Source: Deltaproteobacteria bacterium (lineage in GTDB: Bacteria; Desulfobacterota; Desulfobacteria; Desulfobacterales; Desulfosarcinaceae). Taken from it: a DNA stretch of 64,000 nt. Made by a program: the position numbers and the translations under genes. The notes below the pieces were generated by a model, which made no database searches, had not been told where the DNA came from, and was given only the letters and a program-made list of their open reading frames with translations. Shown in pieces: positions 36,648-49,396 of this stretch (positions are counted from its first letter, which is position 1; each line of letters begins with the position of its first letter). The DNA lies in NCBI GenBank assembly GCA_020444075.1, contig JAHLLR010000002.1:116594-180593 (forward strand), given 5' to 3'.

Positions 36648-36661
36648 ACAACCAAAGTTGT
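36648..36661. promoter_or_regulatory. Distal activator-site palindrome
   Basis: ACAACCAAAGTTGT differs from the proximal copy by one base. The centres are 92 bp apart. Two such sites upstream of a sigma-54 promoter are the usual arrangement for an NtrC-type activator, and one is encoded immediately next door. Confidence 0.5.
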
Positions 36662-36692
36662 AATTACAAAATTTATTGTTGGGGTCCGGGAG

Positions 36693-38111
36693 TCATTCGA
36701 TTTCATTTTTCAGTCGCTTGCTCAATGCCTGCTGGGAAATACCCAGAATTTTGGCTGCACTGGACTGATTGCCACCGTTGCGACGCATGGCCTCTCTGAT
36801 CAACAATCGGGTGGCCTGTTTGATGGTGGGCAGTTGGTGGGAAAATGTAATCGGAGGGAAGGCCTCTGCATCTGAAGATACCGGCTGAGCCACCTCGACG
36901 GGTTGCTCACGGGCAATATGGGCTTTAAAGGATTCAAGAGAGAGGACACCGGACCGGTGGCGGCTCAGGGCATCGAAAACCATGGATTCAAGCTCCCTGA
37001 CATTGCCGGGGTAGGCATAGCTTGTCATTAAGGGCAGAAGGTCACGAGGCAACGGCGGGGTTGTTTTTTTCAGCCGTGAGGCAGCGCTTGCCAGAAAGTG
37101 ATCGAGCAACTGGGGAATGTCATCCAGTCGATCCCGAAGAGGCGGGATGTATATGCGATGGGTCTGCAGGCGGTAGTTGAGATCTCTTCGAAACCGCCCC
37201 TGGCTCAAAAGCACTGACAGGCGCTGATTGGTGGCGGCCATGATGCGGGTGTTTGCAGACCGGGGAACATCGGAGCCCAGAGAAAAATATTCTCCTTCCT
37301 GCAACAGGCGCAGGAGCTTTACCTGGGATGCCTGGCTCAGGTCTCCGATTTCATCCAGGAACAGCGTTCCGCTATCGGCCTGTTCAATCAAGCCGCCGCG
37401 CGGAACGTCGGCACCGGTGAAGGCCCCTTTGACATGACCGAACAGGGTGTCTGAAAAGACAGCGTCGTCCAGGCCGGCTGAATTTAACGCCACAAACCTT
37501 CCCTTCAGCCCGCTCAGCTGGTGAATGGTCCGAGCGATCAGCTCTTTTCCGACACCGGTTTCCCCCCTGATGAGAACCGGTTGAGGCGTGGTGGCGATGG
37601 CTTCCACGTATTGAAAAATGGCCAGCATTTTTTGATTTCCGGTAATGATGCGGCTGAAAGCCTCCGGATGTTCCAGTTCGTTGCGCAGCATTTGCCGGTG
37701 AAGCGACCGGTTTTCGCGTTTGAGTTCCTGAAAGGAGACCGCCCGGTTGACGGCCGTGATCAGACGATCCGCTTCCACCGGCTTGATGATGTAGTCGAAG
37801 GCTCCCGCCTTGATGCAACGAACGGCGGTCTCCACATCCACTGCACCGGTAACGATGATCACGGGTACATCCGGGTATTCCCGCTGAACATCGTCCAGCA
37901 GCCGGTGACCGTCGATATTGGGCATGTTCAGGTCGAGCAGCATGGCTTCGATTGGGTTGTCGGCCAGTAAACCCATCACCTGTCGGCTGTCCCGGCAGGT
38001 GATCGTGTTGTTCAGGCCGGCCATTTGGAGGGTGGTGTCGATGGCCAGCAGGATGGAGGCTTCATCATCCACAATCATGATCGGCTTGGCCGGATTCAAT
38101 GGGATATTCAT
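36693..38111 (-). CDS. NtrC-family sigma-54 response regulator
   Basis: 472 residues. Receiver domain at residues 8-125 with phospho-acceptor D60 (AMLLDLNMPN); AAA+ domain at about 150-390 with Walker A GETGVGKELIA, the sigma-54-contacting GAFTGAD loop and ESGTLF-like Walker B (ADSGTLFLDEIGD); C-terminal Fis-type helix-turn-helix ending SAAKILGISQQALSKRLKNE. It activates sigma-54 promoters when phosphorylated. The kinase gene lies 1 bp upstream, so the pair is cotranscribed. The likely target is the DHp-MFS unit directly downstream. Confidence 0.93.
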   Translation of the reverse strand: MNIPLNPAKPIMIVDDEASILLAIDTTLQMAGLNNTITCRDSRQVMGLLADNPIEAMLLDLNMPNIDGHRLLDDVQREYPDVPVIIVTGAVDVETAVRCIKAGAFDYIIKPVEADRLITAVNRAVSFQELKRENRSLHRQMLRNELEHPEAFSRIITGNQKMLAIFQYVEAIATTPQPVLIRGETGVGKELIARTIHQLSGLKGRFVALNSAGLDDAVFSDTLFGHVKGAFTGADVPRGGLIEQADSGTLFLDEIGDLSQASQVKLLRLLQEGEYFSLGSDVPRSANTRIMAATNQRLSVLLSQGRFRRDLNYRLQTHRIYIPPLRDRLDDIPQLLDHFLASAASRLKKTTPPLPRDLLPLMTSYAYPGNVRELESMVFDALSRHRSGVLSLESFKAHIAREQPVEVAQPVSSDAEAFPPITFSHQLPTIKQATRLLIREAMRRNGGNQSSAAKILGISQQALSKRLKNEIE

Positions 38112-38112
38112 G

Positions 38113-39636
38113 CTAAGATACCTTTGTCTCCACTCGATGGGGATCCCTCAGCAAGGGAAATGTCACGCGAACCGTCGTTCCCTTGCCGGGCGTCGATTTA
38201 AAATTCAGGGTGCCGCCATGGTCCTTGACGATGCGATCGGAGATAGCCAGACCCAGACCGGTGCCTCCCCGTTCCCGTCTGGTGGTAAAAAAAGGGTCGG
38301 TGATTCGCATCAGCGCATCCGCTTCGATGCCTTCGCCTTCATCGTTTACTTCTAAAACAATTTGTTTTTTTTCCCTATCGAACCAAGTGGAAACGGACAC
38401 GGGTAGATCCGTGTCCGGCAAGGCCTGGCAGGCGTTGACGACCAGGTTGATCACCACCTGTTCGATACGCTGGGCGTTTCCCGGAAGGTCCGGTAAATCC
38501 GGATGGCAATTCAGCGTAAAGTGCTTGGTGGATTTCCTTATGAGGTTGGCGGTCAGGCCGATAGCCTTGTTCACCACATCGTTTAAATCCACATCATCCT
38601 TCATCTGGGAGGGGTTGTCACGGGCAAAGTCTTTAAGGTCGGCCACGATGTCCCGGACGCGCCGGGCATCGTCGGTAATGGCGGCCAGCATCCTGGGAAC
38701 GCGGTCGCGAATTCGGCTATAGACCGTAGCCCCCACTTGGAAATCCCCATGCTGCGTATGGTGGTGATCGAGGATCGGCAACATGGCTTCCCACATGCGG
38801 GATAGGTTGGGTGCGTTGAGCATGACCGAGGTGATGGGGTTGTTGATCTCATGGGCGACGCCGGAGACCAGGGTCCCCAGAGAAACCATTTTTGCGGCCT
38901 GAAACAGCTGTTCCTGCTTGAGCAATGTCTTTTCTTCGGCCAGCCTTTTTTCGCGGGTTACCTTCAGGCCATGCCAAATGATATGGATCGAAAGAAGGAT
39001 GATCAGAAAAAGGATCAACATGCAGACCATCGTGGTTTGGCGGGTGATGGCGGAAATCTGGGCGTGAACATCTTCCACATAGATGCCGGTTCCGATGATC
39101 CATCCCCAGGTGTCGAAGCCCATGACGTATGAAATTTTGGGAACAATGCGGGAAGGGTCGTCCATCCACTGCCATCGGTAATCCACATATCCGGCACCGT
39201 TTGCTTTCACGATCTCCACGCACGATAGAAACAGCCGCTTGCCGGCCGGATCTGAAAAAGTGGAAATGTCCTTCCCTTCCAGGTCCGGCCGATAGGGATG
39301 CATGATCATGCGCGGCTGCATGTCGTTGATCCAGAAATAGTCCTTGGATTCCTGCCCGTAGCGCAATCCCCGGATGTGTTCGATGGCCATGGCCTGAGCC
39401 TTGTCGCGGGTCAATGTCCCTTGGCGCTCCTGCCGAGCGTACCCTTCCAGGCTGCTCCAGGCCGATGCCACCAGTTCCCGGATGACTTCCCGTTTCCCCT
39501 CCACCAGCCGCTGTTCCATCATGGGCAGGATGAACAGGAAGATGGTCATGATGAACAGCAAGACCGTCAGTACCACCGGAAGGAAGATGCGGATGGGAAT
39601 ACGGCCGAGGGCGCTGTTGATTTTTTCCGTCATCAT
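38113..39636 (-). CDS. Membrane sensor histidine kinase with Cache domain
   Basis: About 507 residues from ATG 39636. First membrane helix at ~15-40; a periplasmic single Cache domain at ~45-195 carries KDYFWINDMQPRMIMHP, a pattern typical of small-carboxylate sensors; second helix at ~203-222. The kinase core has H262 in SGVAHEINNP, then NLVVNACQAL and the glycine boxes DEGEGI and GGTGLGLAI. An unusual 40-residue insert (around MLPILDHHHTQHGDFQVG) follows the H box. It probably senses an external organic acid and controls the adjacent carboxylate-type MFS transporter through the response regulator. Confidence 0.92.
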   Translation of the reverse strand: MMTEKINSALGRIPIRIFLPVVLTVLLFIMTIFLFILPMMEQRLVEGKREVIRELVASAWSSLEGYARQERQGTLTRDKAQAMAIEHIRGLRYGQESKDYFWINDMQPRMIMHPYRPDLEGKDISTFSDPAGKRLFLSCVEIVKANGAGYVDYRWQWMDDPSRIVPKISYVMGFDTWGWIIGTGIYVEDVHAQISAITRQTTMVCMLILFLIILLSIHIIWHGLKVTREKRLAEEKTLLKQEQLFQAAKMVSLGTLVSGVAHEINNPITSVMLNAPNLSRMWEAMLPILDHHHTQHGDFQVGATVYSRIRDRVPRMLAAITDDARRVRDIVADLKDFARDNPSQMKDDVDLNDVVNKAIGLTANLIRKSTKHFTLNCHPDLPDLPGNAQRIEQVVINLVVNACQALPDTDLPVSVSTWFDREKKQIVLEVNDEGEGIEADALMRITDPFFTTRRERGGTGLGLAISDRIVKDHGGTLNFKSTPGKGTTVRVTFPLLRDPHRVETKVS

Positions 39637-39929
39637 AATATTCAATCGGACCGATATCGAATGGCGGGAAAGCGGATGGACTGCGTGGTCCAGTCGCCAC
39701 GAGTGGTTCAGCTTACCCCATTACCGACGAAAATCAATCGCAAAGTTGACCTAATAATGGGCTATGGAATGCCGTCGTCGGCTGGGAATAACAGGGAAGA
39801 ACAGAATACTTGTTCGGCAAGATCGGGAATGATATGGTTTTACCGTTGTCTGTGAGTCCTTCAACCGTAAAAAACCATGCGGACATAGAGACTGTTCCGC
39901 CCGGCCATGAATCAGGAGCGCGCACCTGA

Positions 39930-41963
<2,034 letters not shown>

Positions 41964-41964
41964 C

Positions 41965-42621
41965 GTGCGTCTGCCCGCTGCCGTGCTGGACCACCTCGTG
42001 GTGGCCGCTTACACCCTGGATCAGGGTATGGCGTATGTTCGGGACCGTCTTGGCGTACCCATGACCGGCGGTGGGATGCACACCGCCATGGGCACTCACA
42101 ACCGGGTGCTGAAGCTGGGCCATGGCCAATACCTGGAAGTGATCGCCATCGATCCAAAAGGCCGGCGACCCGATTCACCGAGATGGTTCAACCTGGACGA
42201 TTCGGGTCTCCAGAGCGGATTGAAGATCCGGCCTCGGCTGATCACCTGGGTAGCACGAACGGATGCAATCGATACGTTGGCACCAGGCATTTTCAACCGC
42301 CATGTTCAGGTTCGACCCATGCAGCGGGATTCACTGCGCTGGCGGTTTGCCTTTACTGACGACGGATCGATGCCGGGCGATGGGTTGATCCCGCATTTAA
42401 TCCAGTGGGAGAGCGACATTCATCCCACAGAGAAAATGGAGGACGCGGGCTGCAGGCTGTTAAACCTCGAAGGCGCCCACATCGACCCCCCATCCGTTCA
42501 ACGGGTGGTTTCGTCAATGGGCCTCGACCATGCCATCACGGTTCATCCGGTTTCAAAACAGCGCCCGCCGGGGTTGTTGGCCAAGATAAAGACGCCCATC
42601 GGAGTGGTGGTATTGGAATAG
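41965..42621 (+). CDS. Glyoxalase-like (VOC) domain protein
   Basis: 218 residues from a GTG start, supported by GGAG seven bases ahead and by the family-like opening LDHLVVAAYTLDQGMAYV. The N-terminal half matches the Glyoxalase_3 type of VOC fold (GGGMHTAMGTHNRVLKLG, then QYLEVIAID), with possible metal ligands in the histidine and glutamate residues. Enzyme activity unknown. Directly follows the FadH-like gene and is likely cotranscribed. Confidence 0.75.
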   Translation: MRLPAAVLDHLVVAAYTLDQGMAYVRDRLGVPMTGGGMHTAMGTHNRVLKLGHGQYLEVIAIDPKGRRPDSPRWFNLDDSGLQSGLKIRPRLITWVARTDAIDTLAPGIFNRHVQVRPMQRDSLRWRFAFTDDGSMPGDGLIPHLIQWESDIHPTEKMEDAGCRLLNLEGAHIDPPSVQRVVSSMGLDHAITVHPVSKQRPPGLLAKIKTPIGVVVLE

Positions 42622-42675
42622 GGGCTCGAGACTCAGTTTAGGAAACCGTTAATTTAAAAATTCAGGGAGCAGATC

Positions 42676-43071
42676 ATGTCGGCTGTTAACAGGGGAAAGG
42701 ATTCGGACCGGCTGTCACAGGTGGTGGCTGACGCCCGTCGCAACATGAAGGATCGGGAAAAGACGTACCGCGAGAAGGCCCTGAAAATGTATCCGCACGT
42801 CTGCGGCCGCTGCGCGCGTGAATTCAGCGGCAAGCAGCTCAAAGAACTTACCGTCCATCACCGGGACCACAATCACGACAACAACCCGCCCGACGGCAGC
42901 AACTGGGAACTGCTTTGCATTTACTGTCATGACAACGAACATGGGCGCCTGGAAGTGGCCGAGGCATACGACGGCAGTTCGTCGCCGACGGAGACGTCTG
43001 ATCCTGATTTCTTTCACAATCCCTTTGCCGCTTTAGAGAAGCTGATGAAGGCTAAAGACAAAGGCAAATAG
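42676..43071 (+). CDS. yajD: YajD-type HNH nuclease family protein
   Basis: 131 residues. The HNH core is complete: CGRCAREF, the HHRDHNH metal site, DGSNWELLCIYCHDNEH. The arrangement closely follows E. coli YajD, a small HNH protein whose biological role is not established. CAGGGAGCA precedes the ATG. Confidence 0.9.
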   Translation: MSAVNRGKDSDRLSQVVADARRNMKDREKTYREKALKMYPHVCGRCAREFSGKQLKELTVHHRDHNHDNNPPDGSNWELLCIYCHDNEHGRLEVAEAYDGSSSPTETSDPDFFHNPFAALEKLMKAKDKGK

Positions 43072-43514
43072 GCTGAATGGATTTGGCAATCGACCGTCGA
43101 TGGACCAATCAGATCCATCAACCACCGGCCGGCAAAACCGAATCGCCTGATAGGTAGTCAACCCGTGCAAAGCAAACCAGTGGCAAGGTCTCTTCACTGA
43201 AACGATCAGCGTCGTAACGCTGGAAATGCGTTATTATCCGGAAGAGATGGCAGGGTGACCATACAAGGCCAACCCATTCAGGATGGTTCTAAAGCACAAT
43301 AGCGCATACCCCAGCTCTTGTGGTCGGGTTATGTGCTTTGTTGGTTGGCGGGTGGCGGTTAATCTCGTTAACGATTGCCAGTGCGGCAACACTTTGTTCA
43401 ATGATCGCTTTGGTGCCACCAGGGGTAACAAAATAAAAACGGCAGCCCGCTGTTGCGTCCCGCAGGCTGCCGTTTTCAGGAAGGACCGATCATCGTCGGG
43501 AGGTGTCGGTCACC
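43072..43514. other. Intergenic region with a terminator
   Basis: 443 bp between convergent yajD and glnA. Apart from the terminator at 43436-43476 I see no gene or clear repeat. Confidence 0.45.
43436..43476. terminator. Bidirectional terminator downstream of glnA
   Basis: AAAACGGCAGCC (43436-43447) pairs with GGCTGCCGTTTT (43465-43476), a 12-bp stem with built-in A and T runs on either side. It can end glnA on the - strand and stop + strand readthrough. Confidence 0.8.
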
Positions 43515-44927
43515 TTAAATATCATAATACAGAAGGAATTCATGGGGATGAGGACGAAGTCTCACGGGGTTGACTTCATTTTTGGTTTTGTACTCGATCC
43601 ACATGTCGATGACATCTTTGGTGAAGACGTCGCCCTTGAGAAGAAAGGCGTGGTCTTCTGCCAGGGAGGCCAGAGCAGCGTCCAGAGAACCCGGTGCAGA
43701 CGGGATTTCGGCCAGTTCCTCGGGCGGCAGGTCGTAGATATTCTTGTCCAGTGGATCGCCGGGGTCGATCTTGTTCTGGATGCCGTCGAGCACTGCCATC
43801 AGGATAGCCGAAAATGCCAGATATCCATTGCAGGACGGATCGGGCGTTCTGAACTCGATGCGTTTGGCTTTGGGAGACGCCGAATACATGGGGATACGGA
43901 TGGCTGCGCTGCGGTTACGGCTGGAGTAGGCCAGGTTCACCGGCGCTTCATATCCGGGGACCAGTCGCTTGTAGGAATTGGTAGTGGGGTTGGTGAAGGC
44001 GCACAGGGCTCGGCAATGCTTGAGGATGCCACCGATGGCCCAGAGGGCTTCCTGGGAGACGCCGGCATATTTATCCCCGGCGAAGAGGGGTTTGCCTTCC
44101 TTCCAGATGCTCAGGTGGGTATGCATGCCGGTACCGTTGTCGCCGTATAGCGGTTTGGGCATGAAGGTGACGGTGTGGCCGGCCTTATAGGCTACATTTT
44201 TCAATACATACTTGAACCACATGAGCTGGTCGGCCATCTGAACCAGAGGCTTGAAGCGCATGTCGATCTCGGACTGACCGGCAGAGGCCACCTCATGATG
44301 CTGGCATTCCACGTCTATTCCTAAATTTTCCAGGGTAATCAGCATGTCGGAACGCAGATCCTGGAACTTGTCTGACGGAGGTACGGGATAGTAGCCTTCT
44401 TTGTGGCGGAGTTTGTAGCCCAGATTGGGGCCTTCCTCCCGCGCCGTGTTCCAGAAACCCTCCACCGAGTCGATGGAAAAGGCAGCACTCTGGGGATCGC
44501 TTTTATAGCGGATGTCATCGAAGATAAAGAACTCCGCCTCAGGGCCGATGAAGGCCGTATCGCCGATGCCGGTGCTCTTCAGGTAAGCCTCGACTTTTTT
44601 GGCGATGTTTCTCGGATCGCGGGTGTAGGTTTCACGGGTAATGGGATCGGCGATGTCGCCGATGAGCACCAGGGTGGGCACCTTGAAGAACGGATCGATT
44701 TTCGCGGTAGCCGCATCCGGGATCACCAGCATATCGCTGGCATTGATGGGCTGCCATCCCCGGATGCTGGAGCCATCAAAACCGAAACCGTCTTCGAAGC
44801 TGCCCTCGTTCAGTTCACCGAACGGCACACTGAAGTGCTGCCACATACCCGGGAAATCCATGAAACGAATGTCTACGACCTTTACGCCGTTTTCCTTTGC
44901 CATTGCTAATACTTTTTCTGGGGTCAT
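43515..44927 (-). CDS. glnA: Glutamine synthetase type I
   Basis: 470 residues, the standard GSI length, from ATG 44927 (second ATG of a pair, best spaced from GGAGG). Signatures: [13 protein letters not shown], metal-binding EAEFFIF, and [16 protein letters not shown] near the active site. The adenylylation tyrosine is present at Y398 ([10 protein letters not shown]), so activity is probably tuned by GlnE, with PII input. It makes glutamine from glutamate and ammonia. Last gene of glnD-amtB-glnB-glnA. Confidence 0.97.
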   Translation of the reverse strand: MTPEKVLAMAKENGVKVVDIRFMDFPGMWQHFSVPFGELNEGSFEDGFGFDGSSIRGWQPINASDMLVIPDAATAKIDPFFKVPTLVLIGDIADPITRETYTRDPRNIAKKVEAYLKSTGIGDTAFIGPEAEFFIFDDIRYKSDPQSAAFSIDSVEGFWNTAREEGPNLGYKLRHKEGYYPVPPSDKFQDLRSDMLITLENLGIDVECQHHEVASAGQSEIDMRFKPLVQMADQLMWFKYVLKNVAYKAGHTVTFMPKPLYGDNGTGMHTHLSIWKEGKPLFAGDKYAGVSQEALWAIGGILKHCRALCAFTNPTTNSYKRLVPGYEAPVNLAYSSRNRSAAIRIPMYSASPKAKRIEFRTPDPSCNGYLAFSAILMAVLDGIQNKIDPGDPLDKNIYDLPPEELAEIPSAPGSLDAALASLAEDHAFLLKGDVFTKDVIDMWIEYKTKNEVNPVRLRPHPHEFLLYYDI

Positions 44928-44986
44928 CATTTCCTCCACATAATGTTGAATAGGTAAAAAACCACTTTTAACAGTATTTCTTTCGA

Positions 44987-45328
<342 letters not shown>

Positions 45329-45379
45329 TCAACCTCCTGTTATTAATGGCCAAGAGAGCGTTTGACGTCTCTCCGAATG

Positions 45380-46675
45380 TTAAATCTCAGCAATTTCAAA
45401 ACCGCGTTCACCGTGAAGGGCGTTGTCCAGGCCCTGAATCTCCTCATCGCGCTCCACGCGCAGACCCCCGGTCAGCAACTTGGTGGCAGCGATGACAATC
45501 AATGTCCCCACAGCCGTGAATACCGCGGTGGCGACAATTGAGACGATTTGGATCCACAGTTGTCCGGGGTTACCGTAAAACAGGCCCGTGGCGCCTTCGG
45601 TAATGCCGGGGTTGGCGAAAAGGCCTGTGGCTAGGGCGCCCCAGATGCCGCACATGCCGTGAACACCAAAGGCGTCCAGCGAATCATCGTAGCCGATTTT
45701 CTGTTTCAACACGGCAACGGAAAAATAGCCTAATGCCCCGGAAACCAAACCGATAATCAGCGCGGCAGGCAGGTTGACAAACCCGGCGGCCGGCGTGATG
45801 GCCACCAGTCCGGCAACCACGCCGGAAGCGATGCCCAATACCGTCGGCTTGCCGGTAACGATCCATTCGCAGAACATCCATACCAGGGCCGCGGTGGCGG
45901 CGGAGGTGTTGGTCACCAGAAAGGCCGATGCCGCCACGCCGTCGGCGGCCAGCTGGCTGCCCGCGTTGAATCCGAACCAACCGAACCATAATAGGGCCGC
46001 ACCCAGGGCGGTGAGCGCGATACTGGAGGGGAACATGGCCTCTTTGCCATAGCCGACGCGCTTGCCCAGCACCAGCGAGAGTACGAGGCCGGCCACACCG
46101 GCGTTGATATGAACCACATTGCCGCCGGCAAAGTCAAGGGCACCCATCGCTCCCATCCAGCCCCCTCCCCACACCCAGTGGGCGATGGGGCAATAAATGA
46201 AGGTGATCCACAGGATCGTGAAGACGATCCACGAGGAAAATTTCATCCGGTCGACGATGGAACCCAGTATCAGGGCGACAGTGATGCCGGCAAAGGTCAT
46301 CTGGAACAGGGCGAAAACAAAGGTGGGAATGGTGCCTGACAGGCTGTTCACGCCGATGCCACTCATGAAAAAATGTTCAAAACCGCCGATCATACCGCCC
46401 TGGCTGGAACCGAAGGCCAGGGTGTATCCCCACATCATCCAAATGACACTGGCCAGGCAGTAGGATACGAAGGTCATGGCCAGGGTGTTGAGCAGATTTT
46501 TGTAGCGCGACATACCACCGTAAAACAAGGCCAGTCCAGCGGGAGTCATCATCATCACCAACGCCGTTGAGACGATCATCCAGGCGGTGTTGCCCGTATC
46601 CAACACGTCTTCTGCAAAAGCAGGGGTAGCGATCAATCCGAGTATCAATGCCAGCCAAATCGATTTCAGTTTCAT
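45380..46675 (-). CDS. amtB: Ammonium transporter, copy 1
   Basis: 431 residues with an N-terminal signal (MKLKSIWLALILGLIATPAFA) and eleven expected membrane helices. The pore histidines are in GGNVVHINAGVAGLV and FGVHGMCGIWG. Upstream it neighbours glnD and downstream glnB, with 54-72 bp gaps. It differs clearly from the second ammonium transporter at 49715 and is likely regulated by its own PII. Confidence 0.95.
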   Translation of the reverse strand: MKLKSIWLALILGLIATPAFAEDVLDTGNTAWMIVSTALVMMMTPAGLALFYGGMSRYKNLLNTLAMTFVSYCLASVIWMMWGYTLAFGSSQGGMIGGFEHFFMSGIGVNSLSGTIPTFVFALFQMTFAGITVALILGSIVDRMKFSSWIVFTILWITFIYCPIAHWVWGGGWMGAMGALDFAGGNVVHINAGVAGLVLSLVLGKRVGYGKEAMFPSSIALTALGAALLWFGWFGFNAGSQLAADGVAASAFLVTNTSAATAALVWMFCEWIVTGKPTVLGIASGVVAGLVAITPAAGFVNLPAALIIGLVSGALGYFSVAVLKQKIGYDDSLDAFGVHGMCGIWGALATGLFANPGITEGATGLFYGNPGQLWIQIVSIVATAVFTAVGTLIVIAATKLLTGGLRVERDEEIQGLDNALHGERGFEIAEI

Positions 46676-46747
46676 TTTTATGTTGTCCTCGTTTGGGGAA
46701 TGCCAATCAGGCCCTTCCTGCAGTTAAAATGATCGTGAAGGCCCCGG

Positions 46748-49396
46748 TCAGCCATGGATCGGATCTTCACCCGGGAGAATCTCCTGGATGGCTGCCTTGA
46801 CGGCCGCTACCTGCTGCGGTGCGTCCACCTTCTGGCCGTCAAAATCCCTCACGTAAAAAACATCCACCACCTGGTCCACCTTGGTGGCGATCTTGGCGAC
46901 CCAGATATCCAGGCCGCACTTGAAAAGGGCATCGCTCAGCCGGAACAACAGGCCTGGAAAGTCAAAAGTCACCACCTCGATAATGGTAAAAAAGCTGGAG
47001 GTTGTGTTGTCCACCGTAATCTCTGTGGGTCGTTCGGCCGTGAACGGCCGGATCGAGGCGGCGTCGTTTTTTTTACGGATCAGTTCTTTGCCCAGATCCA
47101 GTCGGTCCGCCAATGCATCCTCCAGGTTCCGGCAGGCCCGGTTCCATCGTTCATCTTCGAAGATCGGGTCCGGCGGCGGGGTCACTTCAAAAACGTCCAG
47201 TGCAATGTTGTTGCGCCAGGTAAATATCTGTACGTCGAGGATGTCGATATTGTTGAGGGTGAAGACGCCGGCAATTCTGGAAATGAGACCGGGCCGGTCC
47301 TTGGCGCAGATAGTAACGGTGCGGGTATCCGAATCCGGGGATTTTTGGATATGCCACACGAATGGCCGGTCGCCGATCCGGGCGTAAAGCTGCAGGTGCT
47401 TGGGGATGTTTCCGACAGGCGTATAGAGCATGTACCTGGGAGACATGAAGTTGAGCAGTCTTTCCAGCTGGTCCGGAACCATTTCCATGGCCATGGCTTC
47501 AATCACCGCCTGGCGTTTTTTCTCCACGGTTCTCACGGCCCGGCCGCTAGCCAGTTCACCGTGTTCGAGAACGTTGAGGACTTTAAAAAACAGGTTTTTG
47601 AGCAGTGACGACGTCCAATCGTTCCAGGCCTTGGGGCCGGTAGCCATGGAGTCGGCAACGGTGAGCAGATAAAGCATCTTCAGCAGATCGACCTTTTTGA
47701 TGATCCGGGCCATGGCGATGGCCGTCTCTTCGTCGTTGATGTCCCGCCGGGTGGCCGTCTGAACCAGCAGCAGATGATGCTCAACGAGAAAGGCAGCAGT
47801 TTTGGCATCTGCCGGGCTGGCGCCTTTTTCCATAAGGATTTGTTCCACCAGGACGGCACCGCGTTCGGAGTGACCGCTTTTGGGATCCCCTTTGCCGATG
47901 TCGTGGAGCAGGGCGGCCCACAACAGGGCCTTCTTTTTTTTCAATTCCTTGTACAAGCTGTGGGCGAGTTGGTCTCCCTCGGCTCCCGCATCGGTATCGA
48001 AGCTTCGTAAAATCTTTACGGTGAAAAGCAGATGCCTGGCCACCGGGTACAGGTGATACTGGTCGAACTGGATCCGGTTGACCACCGAATTGAACTCGGG
48101 GACAAATCGGGCCAGGAAGCCCGTGTACAGCATCTGATTGAGCACTTCGAAGGCCCGGGTAGAGCGGATCAGGATCCGTTCGAACTGCTGCACCACGTTG
48201 GGATCGCGTCGGAACCCATCGTCCACCAGATGTGCGAAATCTTTCACCAGCCGTTTGGCTTCGGTGTTCAGCGGCGACCGTTGAGCGGCGCTTTCCGCAA
48301 AAATATCTATCAGCAAATGCGGGTTGTTGAGGATTTTTTCCGGAGAGATGAAATTAAGCATTCCCCGGTTGAATTTGAGCCCTTTGACCTGTGTGGTTTT
48401 CAGCCCTTTGTTTTTCCGCTTGAGACGTTTTTTTTGTTCCATCTCGTACAGGAACATTTCATGCTGTTGCTTCACATATTCCATGTGACCGTGAAGTTCG
48501 CCTAAAAGGTGCTCCACGGGCAGGTGGCCATTGACAGCCTGTATTCCCATGACTTCCGCCAGCTTTCGCTGCTGCTCCAGATGAATCTGATCGCTTTTTC
48601 GGTTCATCATCAGGTGAAACCGGTTTCTAACATTCCAGATGAAGGCAAGGGCGTCGGACAGGCGCGTGTAATCATCGTGGGAAAAATAGCCATAGTACTC
48701 CAGATCCCGGCGCTGTTTGATGCCGGACTTGATCTTGGCGATCCAGAGCATGGTGTGATAATCCCGCAGGCCTCCCTGTCCCTCCTTGAAGTTGGGCTCC
48801 AGCAGGTAGGAAGAGTCGCCGAAACGTCGATGCCGTTCCCGGTTGGTCTCCACCAGCCAGGCGATGATCGTGTCAGGTTTGAGGTTGATGAACTTGGCAC
48901 GAATCTGGTCCATTAACTTTATGAACAGCGGAGACATGCCGCAGATGAAACGGGCATCCAGGACAGAGGTCAGCACCTCGAAATCCTTGCGTGCCATGGC
49001 GACACACTCTTTGATGGAACGCGTGGCATGCCCCACATCCAGCCCCATGTCCCACAGCGGATAGACGATTTCGCGCACCAGATCTTCGGCCACCCGGGGA
49101 ACCTTCTTTTCAAACAGGAACAGAAGGTCCACGTCCGAGTAAACGCATTGTTCCGCCCGACCGTATCCACCCAGGGCCACCACCGCATAGGGGTTTTTGG
49201 CGATGTCCATCTTCGGACCCACTACGCTTTTTTCGTAGCTTTGACGGAAATAGTCGTCGATGAGCCGGGCGTGGTCATCGAGAAAACCAGGTGCATTTCC
49301 CGCCAGGAGGTCCTCGATGAGCTGTGCCCGACCATTTTTCAGGGCCAGGGAGACATCGGCGTACAGGTTGTTTGGGGCGGTATGGGTCACATCCAT
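46748..49396 (-). CDS. glnD: PII uridylyltransferase/uridylyl-removing enzyme
   Basis: 882 residues with the full GlnD order: nucleotidyltransferase domain (LGGYGRAEQCVYSDVDLLFLF near residue 75), a helical region, the HD domain for de-uridylylation (LLHDIGKGDPKSGHSERGA, about residue 485), then two ACT domains (TICAKDRPGLISRIAGVF and VVTFDFPGLLFRLSDALF) that sense glutamine. It adds and removes UMP on PII Y51. Being first in an operon with amtB, glnB and glnA is less common than its usual solitary position. Confidence 0.96.
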   Translation of the reverse strand: MDVTHTAPNNLYADVSLALKNGRAQLIEDLLAGNAPGFLDDHARLIDDYFRQSYEKSVVGPKMDIAKNPYAVVALGGYGRAEQCVYSDVDLLFLFEKKVPRVAEDLVREIVYPLWDMGLDVGHATRSIKECVAMARKDFEVLTSVLDARFICGMSPLFIKLMDQIRAKFINLKPDTIIAWLVETNRERHRRFGDSSYLLEPNFKEGQGGLRDYHTMLWIAKIKSGIKQRRDLEYYGYFSHDDYTRLSDALAFIWNVRNRFHLMMNRKSDQIHLEQQRKLAEVMGIQAVNGHLPVEHLLGELHGHMEYVKQQHEMFLYEMEQKKRLKRKNKGLKTTQVKGLKFNRGMLNFISPEKILNNPHLLIDIFAESAAQRSPLNTEAKRLVKDFAHLVDDGFRRDPNVVQQFERILIRSTRAFEVLNQMLYTGFLARFVPEFNSVVNRIQFDQYHLYPVARHLLFTVKILRSFDTDAGAEGDQLAHSLYKELKKKKALLWAALLHDIGKGDPKSGHSERGAVLVEQILMEKGASPADAKTAAFLVEHHLLLVQTATRRDINDEETAIAMARIIKKVDLLKMLYLLTVADSMATGPKAWNDWTSSLLKNLFFKVLNVLEHGELASGRAVRTVEKKRQAVIEAMAMEMVPDQLERLLNFMSPRYMLYTPVGNIPKHLQLYARIGDRPFVWHIQKSPDSDTRTVTICAKDRPGLISRIAGVFTLNNIDILDVQIFTWRNNIALDVFEVTPPPDPIFEDERWNRACRNLEDALADRLDLGKELIRKKNDAASIRPFTAERPTEITVDNTTSSFFTIIEVVTFDFPGLLFRLSDALFKCGLDIWVAKIATKVDQVVDVFYVRDFDGQKVDAPQQVAAVKAAIQEILPGEDPIHG

